DNA from: Effusibacillus lacus
Lineage (GTDB): Bacteria > Bacillota > Bacilli > Tumebacillales > Effusibacillaceae
DNA: 50,139 nucleotides
Reading direction: 5' to 3'
NCBI RefSeq assembly: GCF_002335525.1
Contig: NZ_BDUF01000057.1
Location: forward strand, 121,119 to 171,257
In this document: positions 1 to 9,479 of the stretch, in pieces
How the letters are laid out: each line of letters starts with the position of its first letter
Position numbering within the stretch: position 1 is the stretch's first letter
Translations under genes and position numbers: made by a program
The notes under the pieces: generated by a model
The model's database searches: none
Told to the model about the DNA's origin: nothing
Seen by the model: only the letters and a program-made list of their open reading frames with translations

Positions 1-509
1 AGAACATGGGAAGCCAGACGTTGTTGTTTGTACTCCCGTTTGGATTCAACGATGACATGAAGACCGGGAAGCGATTCCTGGTGTTCGCGCAAAAAGGACA
101 GCTGTTTCAAACTCAAATCACGGTAGATTCTCCTTGGCATCGACTTGGGCAGTTTGGGATGTTCCCCCGTATCCATCAATTCGAGCAATTCTTCCGGTCG
201 TTTGCCGAGAACGGATGCAATCTGATTGGCGACCTTATCCGCGTCCTGCCGGCCTTCCAGCGGCAGATAAACAAGGTTCAGGACTTTCTTGTTGTCGGCA
301 AGCACCAGACCACTCCGATCCAGAATCTTGCCGCGGGGAGCCCCCACCACAAAGCGGTCCACCCTGTCATTTGCGATCTTCGCACGGTAAACCGGCCCAT
401 TGGTCACCTGCATAGTAAAAAGCCGCAGTGAAAGGGCACCAAATGCCGCAACCACAACGACTTTTAGCCAGAACCATCGTTTCTCTCTGATCTTCACCAA
501 ATCCTGCAA
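1..509 (-). CDS. mrdA: Penicillin-binding protein 2-type transpeptidase, N-terminal part (cut by window edge)
   Basis: About 170 N-terminal residues of a class B penicillin-binding protein, which cross-links peptidoglycan during wall elongation. Seen: a short basic start, one membrane anchor (about residues 13-33, WFWLKVVVVAAFGALSLRLF), then the hallmark of the family's N-terminal dimerisation domain, APRGKILDRSG, near residue 60. The start is a TTG at 509: GGAGGG lies 8 nt upstream and the ATG nearer the Shine-Dalgarno sequence runs into a stop after seven codons. It follows mreD by 25 nt, so it is probably co-transcribed with mreBCD, which fits an elongasome PBP2. The transpeptidase domain with SxxK lies outside the window, so the exact paralogue (mrdA or a pbpH/spoVD-type gene) is not proven. 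Confidence 0.85.
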   Translation of the reverse strand, partial: MQDLVKIREKRWFWLKVVVVAAFGALSLRLFTMQVTNGPVYRAKIANDRVDRFVVGAPRGKILDRSGLVLADNKKVLNLVYLPLEGRQDADKVANQIASVLGKRPEELLELMDTGEHPKLPKSMPRRIYRDLSLKQLSFLREHQESLPGLHVIVESKREYKQQRLASHV

Positions 510-534
510 TGGAACATCCCTCCGAGTCCCCCGG

Positions 535-1044
535 TCAGAGATATTCCTCTCCCAAGCCCCAATCCTCATCCTCCGGAAACCATTTGTCCGCCAATGGGTA
601 CAAAATAAGGGCAAAAATCCCGTTAAAGATCATCAAACGCACCGCGTACGTCAGCACCGCCAGCAGATCGACCTGGATCCGGCCGAAAATCATGGCGATT
701 CCGTAGTTCATGAATTCATAAACGGCAGAGAATCCAAGAATCACAAACACCAGCATGATCAGACTCCGGTTGAGAAAGACCCGGAACAGAGCTCCCGCAA
801 AATAGCCGGTTACCCCAAGAGAAAACGTATGCATACCGATGAAACTCCCATAAACCACATCCTGCACCAGGCCGGTCAGGATGCCGAGCATCATGGCCAG
901 AAAAGCCCCGCGGTAATAAGCGATAAACAGAAGGATCAGAACGGTCAGGGAGGGTTGAAACCAACTAAACGGTTTCTGCACAAACAGCGTCGCTTGCAAA
1001 ATCAGGCCGGCAATTAGGACCAGAAACAGAAAGACGGGACGCAT
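535..1044 (-). CDS. mreD: Rod shape-determining membrane protein MreD
   Basis: A 169-residue, very hydrophobic protein with about five predicted membrane helices, matching MreD in length and in position directly after mreC. MreD is an integral membrane part of the elongasome that links MreB filaments to wall synthesis. Recognisable features are the first helix after MRPVFLFLVLIAG, the GxLxGLVQDVVYGSFIGMH loop near residue 60 and an acidic C-terminus. The gap to mreC is only 12 nt and PBP2 follows at 509, so mreB-mreC-mreD-PBP2 read as one operon. Confidence 0.93.
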   Translation of the reverse strand: MRPVFLFLVLIAGLILQATLFVQKPFSWFQPSLTVLILLFIAYYRGAFLAMMLGILTGLVQDVVYGSFIGMHTFSLGVTGYFAGALFRVFLNRSLIMLVFVILGFSAVYEFMNYGIAMIFGRIQVDLLAVLTYAVRLMIFNGIFALILYPLADKWFPEDEDWGLGEEYL

Positions 1045-1056
1045 GGAAGAACCCCC

Positions 1057-1908
1057 TTACTGTCCCTGCGGAACAGGCTGGTCACGCTCTACGATAAAAA
1101 CGGTCTCCAGCCGGTCCAGTTTGGCGGCAGGTTTGATGGTGGCCTTCTTGGTTAATCCAGATTCTTCCATTGTGAAACTGGTAATCTCTCCGATCAGAAT
1201 GCCGGGCGGGGCGATATCGGACAAATGGGACGTTACAACCTTTTGCCCCACCTGAAGGTTGGCCTCCCGGTCAATCAGGCCCATCTCGACTGCCCCCAAC
1301 TGGCTGCTGGAGCCGCTGACAATCCCGACGGCACGACTTTGGGTGTCTTGCACAACAGCCGATATGCCCATCTTGTTGGTATCGGTTATCAGGAGCACTT
1401 TGCTGCTGAACTTGTTGACACTCATTACTCGCCCTACAAGGCCTCCATCGGGCGCGATCACAACCATCTCTTTCTTGACTCCGTGTGCTTCTCCCTTGTC
1501 AATTGTAAGCGTGGAGTTCCATTCGCCCGGATTGCGGCCGGTAACGTTTGCCGGATGCACTTTGAATGTAAGCGGCTGTTGCCGGAAGTTCAACATTGTT
1601 TCCAACTGTTGGTTTCGATGTTCCAGCTCAGCCAGGCGGGCACTCAATGTTTGGTAATCACGAAGGTTGGCCTTCAGCGTCGCATTCTCTTCATACAGTT
1701 CCAGAATGCCCTGTACCTCGTCGATAAATCCGGCAAGATGGCTGACGGGTCGATACACCACGTTCTGAACCCAGGAGAAAGCGTCGATCATCACTTTTTC
1801 CGGCAGGGTGATGTCATTCCGTTTTATCGAAAAGGTCACGATTACGGTAAGCAGGATCAAACTTACCAGCAATACGAAAAGCCGTTTGTTGTTACTGTAA
1901 CGGGGCAC
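1057..1908 (-). CDS. mreC: Rod shape-determining protein MreC
   Basis: MreC bridges cytoplasmic MreB and periplasmic-side wall enzymes. The 283-residue form chosen here starts at GTG 1908 (VPRYSNNKRL), preceded by AAAGGA 12 nt upstream. An open frame extends upstream to 2028, but it would overlap the end of mreB by almost 100 nt. Seen: a basic N-terminus, one membrane helix (about 9-28), a coiled-coil stretch (about 60-100, with LRDYQTLSARLAELEHRNQQL), then the beta-rich MreC domain with the VTGRNPGEWNSTLTIDKG and GLVGRV motifs. Length and order match the family. Confidence 0.93.
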   Translation of the reverse strand: MPRYSNNKRLFVLLVSLILLTVIVTFSIKRNDITLPEKVMIDAFSWVQNVVYRPVSHLAGFIDEVQGILELYEENATLKANLRDYQTLSARLAELEHRNQQLETMLNFRQQPLTFKVHPANVTGRNPGEWNSTLTIDKGEAHGVKKEMVVIAPDGGLVGRVMSVNKFSSKVLLITDTNKMGISAVVQDTQSRAVGIVSGSSSQLGAVEMGLIDREANLQVGQKVVTSHLSDIAPPGILIGEITSFTMEESGLTKKATIKPAAKLDRLETVFIVERDQPVPQGQ

Positions 1909-1934
1909 CCGAAACCCACATCCTTTGACTATGG

Positions 1935-3002
<1,068 letters not shown>

Positions 3003-3013
3003 TCAATGGCTTT

Positions 3014-3694
3014 TTAAAAAAGTCCCTGTTCTTTCAGACTTATAAAACGCTGCTCACCGATCACCACGTGATCCAACAGTTCGATTCCCATGATTTGTCC
3101 AACTTCAGCCAAACGCTTTGTGACAAGGATATCTTCGCGGCTCGGAGTCGGGTCGCCGCTGGGATGGTTGTGAACACAAATGATCGAAGCAGAACTTTTC
3201 TTCAGAGCGGTTTTGAAGATTTCTCGAGGATGCACGATTGAGGAATCCAGGGATCCGACAGATACGGTTTCTTCCGTGAGGACCTGGTTTTTGGTATCCA
3301 GGTGCACCACGATAAAATGCTCTTTCTTTTCAAACCGCAGTCGATCCATAAACAGGTCGGCCACATCTTGCGGACTGCGAATTACAGTCAACGGCTTCCG
3401 GGTCAACCGGGCAATTCGTTTTCCAAGTTCAATGGCTGCCTGAACTTGCAGAGCCTTAGCGGGTCCCATGCCCGGAATATCGGTCATTTCCCGAATGTCC
3501 GCTTCCATCAAGGACCGAAGTCCGCCAAACCTGGCCAACAATTGTTCTGCAAGCGACATGACAGATTGTCCGTTAGAACCTGTCCTTAGCAAAATAGCCA
3601 ACAAGTCCGCATTGCTTAAGCTTTGGCTTCCGTCCCGAAGCATGCGTTCACGCGGCCGGTCTTCGACCGGGACATCACGAACAAGCACGCGCAT
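3014..3694 (-). CDS. radC: RadC family JAB-domain protein
   Basis: RadC proteins carry a metal-binding MPN+/JAB domain; their cellular role is unsettled, although old literature linked them to DNA repair. Seen: a helix-hairpin-helix-like segment DIPGMGPAKALQVQAAIELG near residue 75, and the C-terminal metal site HNHPSGDPTPS followed by an Asp, as in active members. I choose ATG 3694 (MRVLVRDVPVEDRPRERM, 226 aa) because the family begins here. A GTG at 3721, overlapping the maf stop, would add nine residues; neither start has a strong ribosome binding site. Its position between maf and mreB is conserved in Bacilli. Confidence 0.93.
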   Translation of the reverse strand: MRVLVRDVPVEDRPRERMLRDGSQSLSNADLLAILLRTGSNGQSVMSLAEQLLARFGGLRSLMEADIREMTDIPGMGPAKALQVQAAIELGKRIARLTRKPLTVIRSPQDVADLFMDRLRFEKKEHFIVVHLDTKNQVLTEETVSVGSLDSSIVHPREIFKTALKKSSASIICVHNHPSGDPTPSREDILVTKRLAEVGQIMGIELLDHVVIGEQRFISLKEQGLF

Positions 3695-3717
3695 AGCGTA
3701 TTCTTCTTTCAAACAGC

Positions 3718-4326
3718 TCACCTCATTGTTTCCTCCGTCGCCTTCAACACATGAATACCAAAGGAAGTCAACATCGAAGCAAGCAATTCCATGGGAAGTC
3801 CGACGACGGTAAAATAATCCCCGTCAATTCGGTCAACAATCGTAGATCCTATGCCTTGAATGGCGTACGAGCCCGCTTTGTCAAGCGGTTCGCCGGTTTC
3901 CACATAGGCTTCAATCTCCGCGTCTGTCAACGGCCGCATATGTACCAGAGTGGATCGGTGGTCCACCAGTTGTTTTCCGCTTGCCGCATCGATTACCGCC
4001 ACACCGGAGTAGACCGTATGCGAGCGTCCCTGAAGTTTCTTCAACATATGAATGGCATCCTGTTTATCAACAGGTTTGCCAAGCACTTCCCCATCCAGTA
4101 CAACGATCGTGTCCGCTCCTACAACAATGCCGTCCTGTATAGTATTCGAGACGGCAGACGCTTTTCTGCAGGCCAAGGTTCGAACCATCTCGGAAGGCAT
4201 TACCTCTTCCTTAATAGTTTCATCCACATCTGATACGATCACATCAAAGGCAATCCCCAGCCCGGCGAGGAGTTCACGCCGTCGCGGTGAACCTGACGCC
4301 AGAATCAGCCTAGCCACGCGCATCAC
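3718..4326 (-). CDS. maf: Maf-like nucleotide pyrophosphatase (dTTP/UTP type)
   Basis: A 202-residue Maf/HAM1-fold protein. Members hydrolyse non-canonical or excess nucleoside triphosphates to monophosphates, and Bacillus Maf is linked to septum formation. Seen: the N-terminal LASGSPRRRELL nucleotide motif, SDVDE, the central VVGADTIVVLDGEVLGKP motif and the QGIGSTIVDRIDGDYFTVVGLP C-terminal block, the complete family signature. It overlaps or abuts both the DUF4321 gene upstream and radC downstream, consistent with one transcript. Confidence 0.94.
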   Translation of the reverse strand: MMRVARLILASGSPRRRELLAGLGIAFDVIVSDVDETIKEEVMPSEMVRTLACRKASAVSNTIQDGIVVGADTIVVLDGEVLGKPVDKQDAIHMLKKLQGRSHTVYSGVAVIDAASGKQLVDHRSTLVHMRPLTDAEIEAYVETGEPLDKAGSYAIQGIGSTIVDRIDGDYFTVVGLPMELLASMLTSFGIHVLKATEETMR

Positions 4327-4581
4327 CTACATTTTGGTTGAAATCCAGTAAGCAAGGCCCATACCGGCAAGGCTTGCCAGATTTAGTTTGACCTGTAAGT
4401 GAAGATCATATTTAACCATTCCCAAATCTCCTGCCGGATTCCAAACGATTGGCGTCCAGGCGTCGGTCAGCCAATGCAGCTGAAACGCTTTGCCCAACAG
4501 TTCCCCTGCGATCGTGCCGATCGTCAGCCCGATAAACAGGATCAGAATCAATCTCCACACGTTGGAGGATGATCTTGCCAT
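4327..4581 (-). CDS. Small two-helix membrane protein, DUF4321 type
   Basis: An 84-residue protein starting at ATG 4581 (MARSSSNVWRL), with AAGGGGG 7 nt upstream; the longer open frame to 4674 has no ribosome binding site. Two membrane helices are clear (about 9-28 with GLTIGTIAGELLGK, and 64-82 with NLASLAGMGLAYWI), joined by a polar loop. Size, topology and position directly upstream of maf match the DUF4321 family known from Firmicutes near spoIIB-maf-radC. Function is unknown. It is the first gene of the maf-radC-mre run, and the 220 nt upstream up to repeat A contain no convincing promoter. Confidence 0.75.
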   Translation of the reverse strand: MARSSSNVWRLILILFIGLTIGTIAGELLGKAFQLHWLTDAWTPIVWNPAGDLGMVKYDLHLQVKLNLASLAGMGLAYWISTKM

Positions 4582-4800
4582 AATCATACCCCCTTCTTCG
4601 CTGCATGTCCAATTGTCAGGCATCGACAATCTTGAGTTAATTTCGACAAAAAATATGGCGGCTCCTGCTGTCAAACAGAAAAAAATTACAGTAAAAAATG
4701 GAAATCCCGAGAACCAGTAACTCCTTCATTTTTCAAAAACGGTTCACATAGGTCGGTGCGACTTCCCCACGATCGGATTATATTTTACATAATGCATCGC

Positions 4801-5000
4801 CGTGGAAATAAGGCTGATTTTCAGACTTATTTTTGATTTTTTGATTGTCACTTCAAGAATAGAACTGATTTTCAGCCTTATTCGGGCGAGTTTCGAGGTG
4901 TACAAGCAAGAACAAGCATATAGGACTGAAAAACAGTCCTATTTCTGGGAGTACCTTTGATTCGACAAAAATTCGCCTGAAATGCAGTCCTATTTTTTCT
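4801..5000. repeat. Four-hairpin dispersed repeat, copy A
   Basis: A 200-bp element made of four imperfect palindromes built on the same core (CTGA-spacer-CAG flanked by AATAAG/CTTATT or ATAGG/CCTAT): 4807-4831, 4857-4883, 4920-4942 and 4970-4994. The best (4920-4942) is nearly perfect, with ATAGGACTG and CAGTCCTAT arms. A second copy in the same orientation lies at 17001-17197, and roughly four fifths of bases match by eye over the whole length, including the segments between hairpins (for example TTTCGAGGTG, TTTGATTCGACAAAAA). No coding sequence is apparent. The rest of 4582-5092 contains nothing else I recognise. Confidence 0.85.
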
Positions 5001-5092
5001 TACCTTGGGACCGAGGACAGTAACGAAAATGGATTCAATCACATATCCCATACTAAGTCTTTGGGCATACTGACCTCAAAGGAGGGAATCGA

Positions 5093-5206
5093 ATGGCACT
5101 CAAAGAACAGGCGAACAAGAAGAAAAGTCCACGTAATGAAAACAGTCTGAGAAGAGACGGAAAACCGCTTGAGCAAGGAAAAGTGGAGCAAATTGCAGAG
5201 AAATAG
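5093..5206 (+). CDS. Small hydrophilic 37-residue protein, unknown
   Basis: ATG 5093 follows AAAGGAGGG with a 6-nt spacer, one of the best ribosome binding sites in the window, so the gene is probably real. The product is highly charged and has no hydrophobic segment (starts MALKEQANKKKSPRNE, ends KVEQIAEK). Tiny Lys/Gln/Asn-rich proteins of this kind in Bacilli are often spore-associated, but I do not recognise the family and the spore link is only a guess. It lies between repeat A and the DUF2515 gene and may share a transcript with the latter. Confidence 0.6.
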   Translation: MALKEQANKKKSPRNENSLRRDGKPLEQGKVEQIAEK

Positions 5207-5308
5207 ATACCATGTCCCATTTTGAGTGTCTGGCTCAGAATGGGACGATTCTTTATCTTCCGCCTACTACGATGGTTAGGTAATGAATGTTGCGGGGGGC
5301 CTGTGTTG

Positions 5309-6529
5309 ATGAATATTTTGCAGAGGATTTTTTATAATCTAAAAAGTACATTAGAAAGTACACTCTACGAATCGGAAGTCAAAGCAAGGTGGAAATCCCT
5401 TAAACTTCCGGTTGAAGTATTGGAATCCGTAAAATCCGATTTGTCAACACAGCTCAAAAAAAAGTCGGCTCCTGCTGCACTATTGCCTGATGAAAAGCAA
5501 ACAATGGCACGCATACAAGAGATTACAACAAAACTGAATCGAAACAATGAAACTCGAACCGAAGCCTATCGGCAAATCTATTTCAGATTCCCTGAACTGC
5601 ATTGGGCATTCCTCGCCCATATGGTTTCCCGCAACGGGGGATGGCAGATGACCGATCTGAAAGGGAATCTGCTCCCGCATCTTTTGGAACCAAACGAGAT
5701 CGTCCATTTTTTCAACTCGTTGGAACGTGCAAACGCACTCATCTTTCAGGATGCATACCCACAACTGCTGTTATATGAAGAAAGCGTAAGGCAAAAGAAA
5801 AATCTGTTTCATCTTTTGCCCGCATTCCATGTGTCCAAGTTCATGCGGCCCGTTTGGAACGAATTTTGGGCCAGGAAAAACTCTCAACTTCTAACGGTTG
5901 CACTCATTATCAACGAACAATGTTATATCCAAAAAAGGGTTGCCGAGAACCCCGTGTACCAAAAGCATGTATATGAAACTCTTGAATTCAAAACGCAGAG
6001 CTTATTGCAATTGACACAGGTGGTGTTCCCGTTCTTCCCACGCAAAAAACACCCAGGAACGTCACCGGTTCCCAGATTGGCCGGTTTGGTTATGGAAGAC
6101 TTTACTGACTTAAAAGAACGAATTGGCGTAGGGAAAAGTTTATACGCCATCTTGTTTGGGATTGAGGATGTCTTTGAAGGGGCTCTCCGTTTTGCCAAAG
6201 AGGTTCCGCATACCGGGTCGAGAGCGGATTATTGGCCGCATATTTTTTCGAAAATAAAACATAAAGACGAACATGATTCAAAAGAAAGACTCGTAGCAGG
6301 AACTTTGCAAAAAGGCGCACCGCCTTTTTTCAGTCCGGAACTGCAAAACGCGTGGGAGGCTCAACCGGTTGAGCCCCCTGAAAGGTTTGATTGGTTTACT
6401 GATCTTTCCGTATTCGAATATTTCCGCCCAATACAAACACCTGATTCTTTTGACATGACGGATGAATTTTTGCGGGGCTTAAATACGGTGGAGTTGGCAG
6501 TTTTAGCGAAAGAGCATATCAAACCTTAA
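5309..6529 (+). CDS. DUF2515 family protein (YppC-like)
   Basis: A cytoplasmic protein of about 406 residues. The MVSRNGGWQMTDLKG segment and the following HFFNSLERANALIFQDAYPQLLLYE segment match the DUF2515 family, whose B. subtilis member is YppC; function unknown. I place the start at ATG 5309 (MNILQRIFYNLK), with GGGGGG 10 nt upstream. The open frame extends back to a TTG at 5222, but the extra N-terminus (WLRMGRFFIFRLLRWLG) looks untranslated. It is an isolated plus-strand gene inside a minus-strand core and ends in its own hairpin. Confidence 0.75.
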   Translation: MNILQRIFYNLKSTLESTLYESEVKARWKSLKLPVEVLESVKSDLSTQLKKKSAPAALLPDEKQTMARIQEITTKLNRNNETRTEAYRQIYFRFPELHWAFLAHMVSRNGGWQMTDLKGNLLPHLLEPNEIVHFFNSLERANALIFQDAYPQLLLYEESVRQKKNLFHLLPAFHVSKFMRPVWNEFWARKNSQLLTVALIINEQCYIQKRVAENPVYQKHVYETLEFKTQSLLQLTQVVFPFFPRKKHPGTSPVPRLAGLVMEDFTDLKERIGVGKSLYAILFGIEDVFEGALRFAKEVPHTGSRADYWPHIFSKIKHKDEHDSKERLVAGTLQKGAPPFFSPELQNAWEAQPVEPPERFDWFTDLSVFEYFRPIQTPDSFDMTDEFLRGLNTVELAVLAKEHIKP

Positions 6530-6532
6530 GTC

Positions 6533-6572
6533 GGGACAACGTAAAAAAAGTATTTTTTCGAAGGATTGTCCC
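6533..6572 (+). terminator. Stem-loop after the DUF2515 gene
   Basis: GGGACAA (6533-6539) pairs with TTGTCCC (6566-6572), and the A-run and T-run inside can extend the stem, giving a long hairpin just after the stop codon at 6529. There is no clean T-tract after it, so it may be a terminator or an IS-end relic. Confidence 0.4.
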
Positions 6573-6647
6573 TACGAATTCAACAAATCTGAAGTCCAGG
6601 TTGAACTCGATTCGTAAATTTAACCAACAAGAGGCAGTTTATAAAAA

Positions 6648-6790
6648 CAGGGGCTGTCCCAGAGGTCGTAAGACAGCCCGCTTAGGGTACGCTTTTCGAA
6701 TAACCATGTTTTTCACCGCTAAACTTGTCGAATTCGGTACTTAGATTTCCAAAATAATGTTGAAAATCACCGCTATTTTTCAATGGGGTT
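6648..6790. mobile_element. IS-end-like relic, copy 1
   Basis: Non-coding segment beginning GGGGCTGTCCC, then TAAGACAGCCC, which can form a GGGCTGTC/GACAGCCC hairpin, followed by a tail with TGTTTTTCACCG and TTGTCGAATTC. The same order of blocks recurs at 26482-26600 at lower identity. GGCTGTCC-type termini are common on insertion sequences of Bacilli, so this looks like the decayed end of an element whose transposase is gone. The class is an inference; no transposase reading frame is visible here. Confidence 0.5.
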
Positions 6791-6850
6791 GCCATCCTCA
6801 TGGCTTCTGACCTACCAGAAAGTTTCCAAACAACCAATTTTGGGACATCC

Positions 6851-8275
6851 TCATTTTCTTTCCCCAAACAACAATTGAGCCCCGGCAATTCCCGGTGTAG
6901 TCATCTCCAACGGGTTGAGTATCACGTCCAATTCTTCTTTGGTCAGAATTCCTCTCTCCAGGCAAATCTCACGAACGGGGCGCCCGGTGGAGATCGCTTC
7001 CTTGGCAATCATTGTTGCGGTTTCATACCCGACATGCGGATTGACGGCGGTGATGACACCCACACTTTGCTCAACCAACTGCTTGCATCGCTCGAGATCC
7101 GCCTCCAACCCCTCCACCAAATGGGTGGTAAACACACGTACCGCATTCTGCAGAATCGATAGAGATTGCAGCAGGTTAAATACCAATACCGGTTCCATCA
7201 CATTCAATTCCAGCTGTCCGGCTTCGGAAGCCAGGCAAATGGTCTGGTCATTGCCCTGAATCTGGAATGCCACCTGGTTGACCACTTCCGCCATCACCGG
7301 GTTAACTTTCCCCGGCATGATGGACGAACCGGGCTGCCGCGGCGGCAGCCGCAACTCGCCAAAGCCCGTTCGCGGCCCGGAGGCCATCAGGCGGATGTCG
7401 TTGCAGATCTTCGACAGGTTGACAGCACAAATTTTGAGGGCGGCCGACACCTCCGTATAGGCATCCGTATTCTGGGTGGCATCCACCAAATCTTCCGCCC
7501 GTTTCAAATCAAGTCCGGTGATCTGACGCAGCTGCTCCGTCACTTTAGTTATGTATTCCGGGAGCGCGTTGAGTCCTGTTCCGACTGCCGTTGCGCCCAT
7601 GTTAATCTCCCGCAGGTTTACCAGCGATCGTTCAATCCGTTCGATATCACGGCCGATCACCCTCGCGTAAGCGCCAAATTCCTGTCCCATCCGAATGGGA
7701 ACCGCATCCTGCAGGTGGGTTCTCCCCATCTTAATAACCCGGTCGAATTCCTTCGCTTTGTTTTCAAACGCAGCTTTCAAGGCTGTTAATGCCTCAATGA
7801 CCCCTTTGGCAAGCTGAAGGGAAGCAATCCGGATGGAGGTGGGAAACACATCGTTGGTGGACTGAGCCATGTTTACATGAGTATTGGGTGAGCATCTGAG
7901 ATACTCCCCCTTCTTGCCCCCCAACAATTCGATTGCCCGATTGGCAATCACCTCGTTGGCGTTCATATTCATCGACGTCCCGGCGCCTCCCTGAATCGAA
8001 TCGACGATAAACTGGTCGTGGAGTTTCCCTTCAAGGATCTCATCAGCCGCCTGAACAATCGCATCTGCAATTTCGGGCTTCAACACGCCAACTTCACAAT
8101 TGGCTATGGCTGCCGCCTTCTTTACCGCGGCCAGCGCCCGAATCATCTCTTTATGCGGAGGAATTCCCGTAATCGGAAAATTCTCCACCGCCCGTAATGT
8201 CTGGATCCCATAGTACGCGTCTGCCGGCACTTCCTTCGTCCCGAGCAGATCTTTCTCTGTACGCATGTTCGTCAT
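6851..8275 (-). CDS. aspA: Aspartate ammonia-lyase (aspartase)
   Basis: Converts L-aspartate to fumarate and ammonia. A 474-residue product starting at ATG 8275 (MTNMRTEKDLLG), with GAAGGGG 9 nt upstream; the frame extends to 8359 without a better site. The fumarase/aspartase superfamily signature GSSIMPGKVNPV is present near residue 325, as are GGAGTSMNMNANEVI and STNDVFPT in the other conserved regions. Close likeness to the B. subtilis aspartase (DAYYGIQTLRAVENFPITG; TGLNALPEY) favours aspartase over fumarase. It is not in its usual asparaginase operon; it stands alone between the IS-end relic and the SPOR-domain gene. Confidence 0.92.
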   Translation of the reverse strand: MTNMRTEKDLLGTKEVPADAYYGIQTLRAVENFPITGIPPHKEMIRALAAVKKAAAIANCEVGVLKPEIADAIVQAADEILEGKLHDQFIVDSIQGGAGTSMNMNANEVIANRAIELLGGKKGEYLRCSPNTHVNMAQSTNDVFPTSIRIASLQLAKGVIEALTALKAAFENKAKEFDRVIKMGRTHLQDAVPIRMGQEFGAYARVIGRDIERIERSLVNLREINMGATAVGTGLNALPEYITKVTEQLRQITGLDLKRAEDLVDATQNTDAYTEVSAALKICAVNLSKICNDIRLMASGPRTGFGELRLPPRQPGSSIMPGKVNPVMAEVVNQVAFQIQGNDQTICLASEAGQLELNVMEPVLVFNLLQSLSILQNAVRVFTTHLVEGLEADLERCKQLVEQSVGVITAVNPHVGYETATMIAKEAISTGRPVREICLERGILTKEELDVILNPLEMTTPGIAGAQLLFGERK

Positions 8276-8362
8276 TGCAAATAGCCCCTTCATTGTCAAC
8301 ATTTGGTTTGATTCAAGCATATCATACCGGCCAAACGCTTGTCCAAAGAGGGGAAACAAGAT

Positions 8363-9304
8363 TCATGGCTGAACCAGTTTGCTTGTCAATTCTTCATAAT
8401 TTACAATGCTTTGCACCAATGGCCGCAGCACTTCGAGCAGCCTCCCTCCCTGCTGCAGGTTGACACTCGCCGCGTTCAATTGCTCCAGGATATCATCCAG
8501 CCGAATGATTTCCCCTCTCTTACCCGCTTTCTCAAGAACTTGACGCGCGGTCTCCAACTGTGTGCCCAAAGCTTGAACCCGTTTGCTCCAGGCGTCCAGC
8601 GCTTCTTTCTGCGGAGACTTGGCGGTTGCCAATGGGATGCCGTCTTTCAGAACCTGGGCTGTTTGTGTCAATGCACCGGAAACTACTGCCGCATCTTTGG
8701 CAGTGATTCCTTGCATGACACCTTTTCTTTGCTCCACTTTGTATTCCTTCACATAGTAGCGTACCTTGGCTTGCGCCAATGCATCCGCTACCGGTTGTCC
8801 CTGGGTTTTGTCGACGGCCACGCCCACAAACAGCTGTACCATGTCAGAATTGCGAACCACCGGTTGCAGGCCCGATTTTTCCAAGTTTGCAGCCTCTTTT
8901 TTGGCAGCCTCCTGATCTTTGAATGCCCCTACCTGGTAGGCAACCAGATCCAACCCCGGCAAAGTCTGAAGAGTTGGGGATACCGGAGCCGTTCCAGGAG
9001 AGGTTGGTGCGATTGTCTTCGTTATCGGCTTGGACTCCGGAGTGGCGTTCTTGAACACAAACAGCACCCCCAACCCCAGTACCATGCCGGTAATTGTCGC
9101 CAGGATGGCCGGCATCAGCCAAAACAAACGAAGGAAAGGGGAGTTTTTGCCGGAATCTCCATTACGCCCGGCATGGCGGGCATACGTCCGCCCATCCGCC
9201 CTGCGGTAATACTCAAACGGCCGGCGCTCACGCAAATCCCTTGCCCCACGGGCCGGTTCCTTGTGGGACTGCCGAAAAGTAAACGTCATCCGGGACTTGT
9301 CCAT
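8363..9304 (-). CDS. SPOR-domain membrane protein, SpoIIB-like
   Basis: A 313-residue bitopic protein: a basic cytoplasmic N-terminus rich in Arg (about 1-58), one membrane helix (about 60-84, FWLMPAILATITGMVLGLGVLFVF), a Pro/Thr linker, a SPOR domain (about 118-190, starting VAYQVGAFKDQEAAKKEA), and a helical C-terminal region. SPOR domains bind denuded septal glycan. In B. subtilis the SPOR protein SpoIIB is encoded just upstream of maf-radC-mreB and helps engulfment; architecture and synteny suggest that role here. The start ATG 9304 has AAGGAG 9 nt upstream. Sequence likeness to SpoIIB outside the SPOR domain cannot be judged. Confidence 0.7.
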   Translation of the reverse strand: MDKSRMTFTFRQSHKEPARGARDLRERRPFEYYRRADGRTYARHAGRNGDSGKNSPFLRLFWLMPAILATITGMVLGLGVLFVFKNATPESKPITKTIAPTSPGTAPVSPTLQTLPGLDLVAYQVGAFKDQEAAKKEAANLEKSGLQPVVRNSDMVQLFVGVAVDKTQGQPVADALAQAKVRYYVKEYKVEQRKGVMQGITAKDAAVVSGALTQTAQVLKDGIPLATAKSPQKEALDAWSKRVQALGTQLETARQVLEKAGKRGEIIRLDDILEQLNAASVNLQQGGRLLEVLRPLVQSIVNYEELTSKLVQP

Positions 9305-9479
9305 ACGACCTTGCTCCTTCCGAATCTAGCATTTTTTACTACCATATGACATTGGTATTCTTGATATGCTAAAAATGATAGATTCGGGGTTTATTAAGAA
9401 ATTCTTAAGGATTGCACTCGCCCAATATTAAGATTTGTGTCTTACCATGAGATACAAGAAGAAAGCATGGTGATAAATA

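Noticed and set aside
8339-9349. Plus-strand 336-codon ORF opposite the SPOR-domain gene
   Set aside because: Shadow frame; the minus-strand protein has clear domains and a good ribosome binding site.
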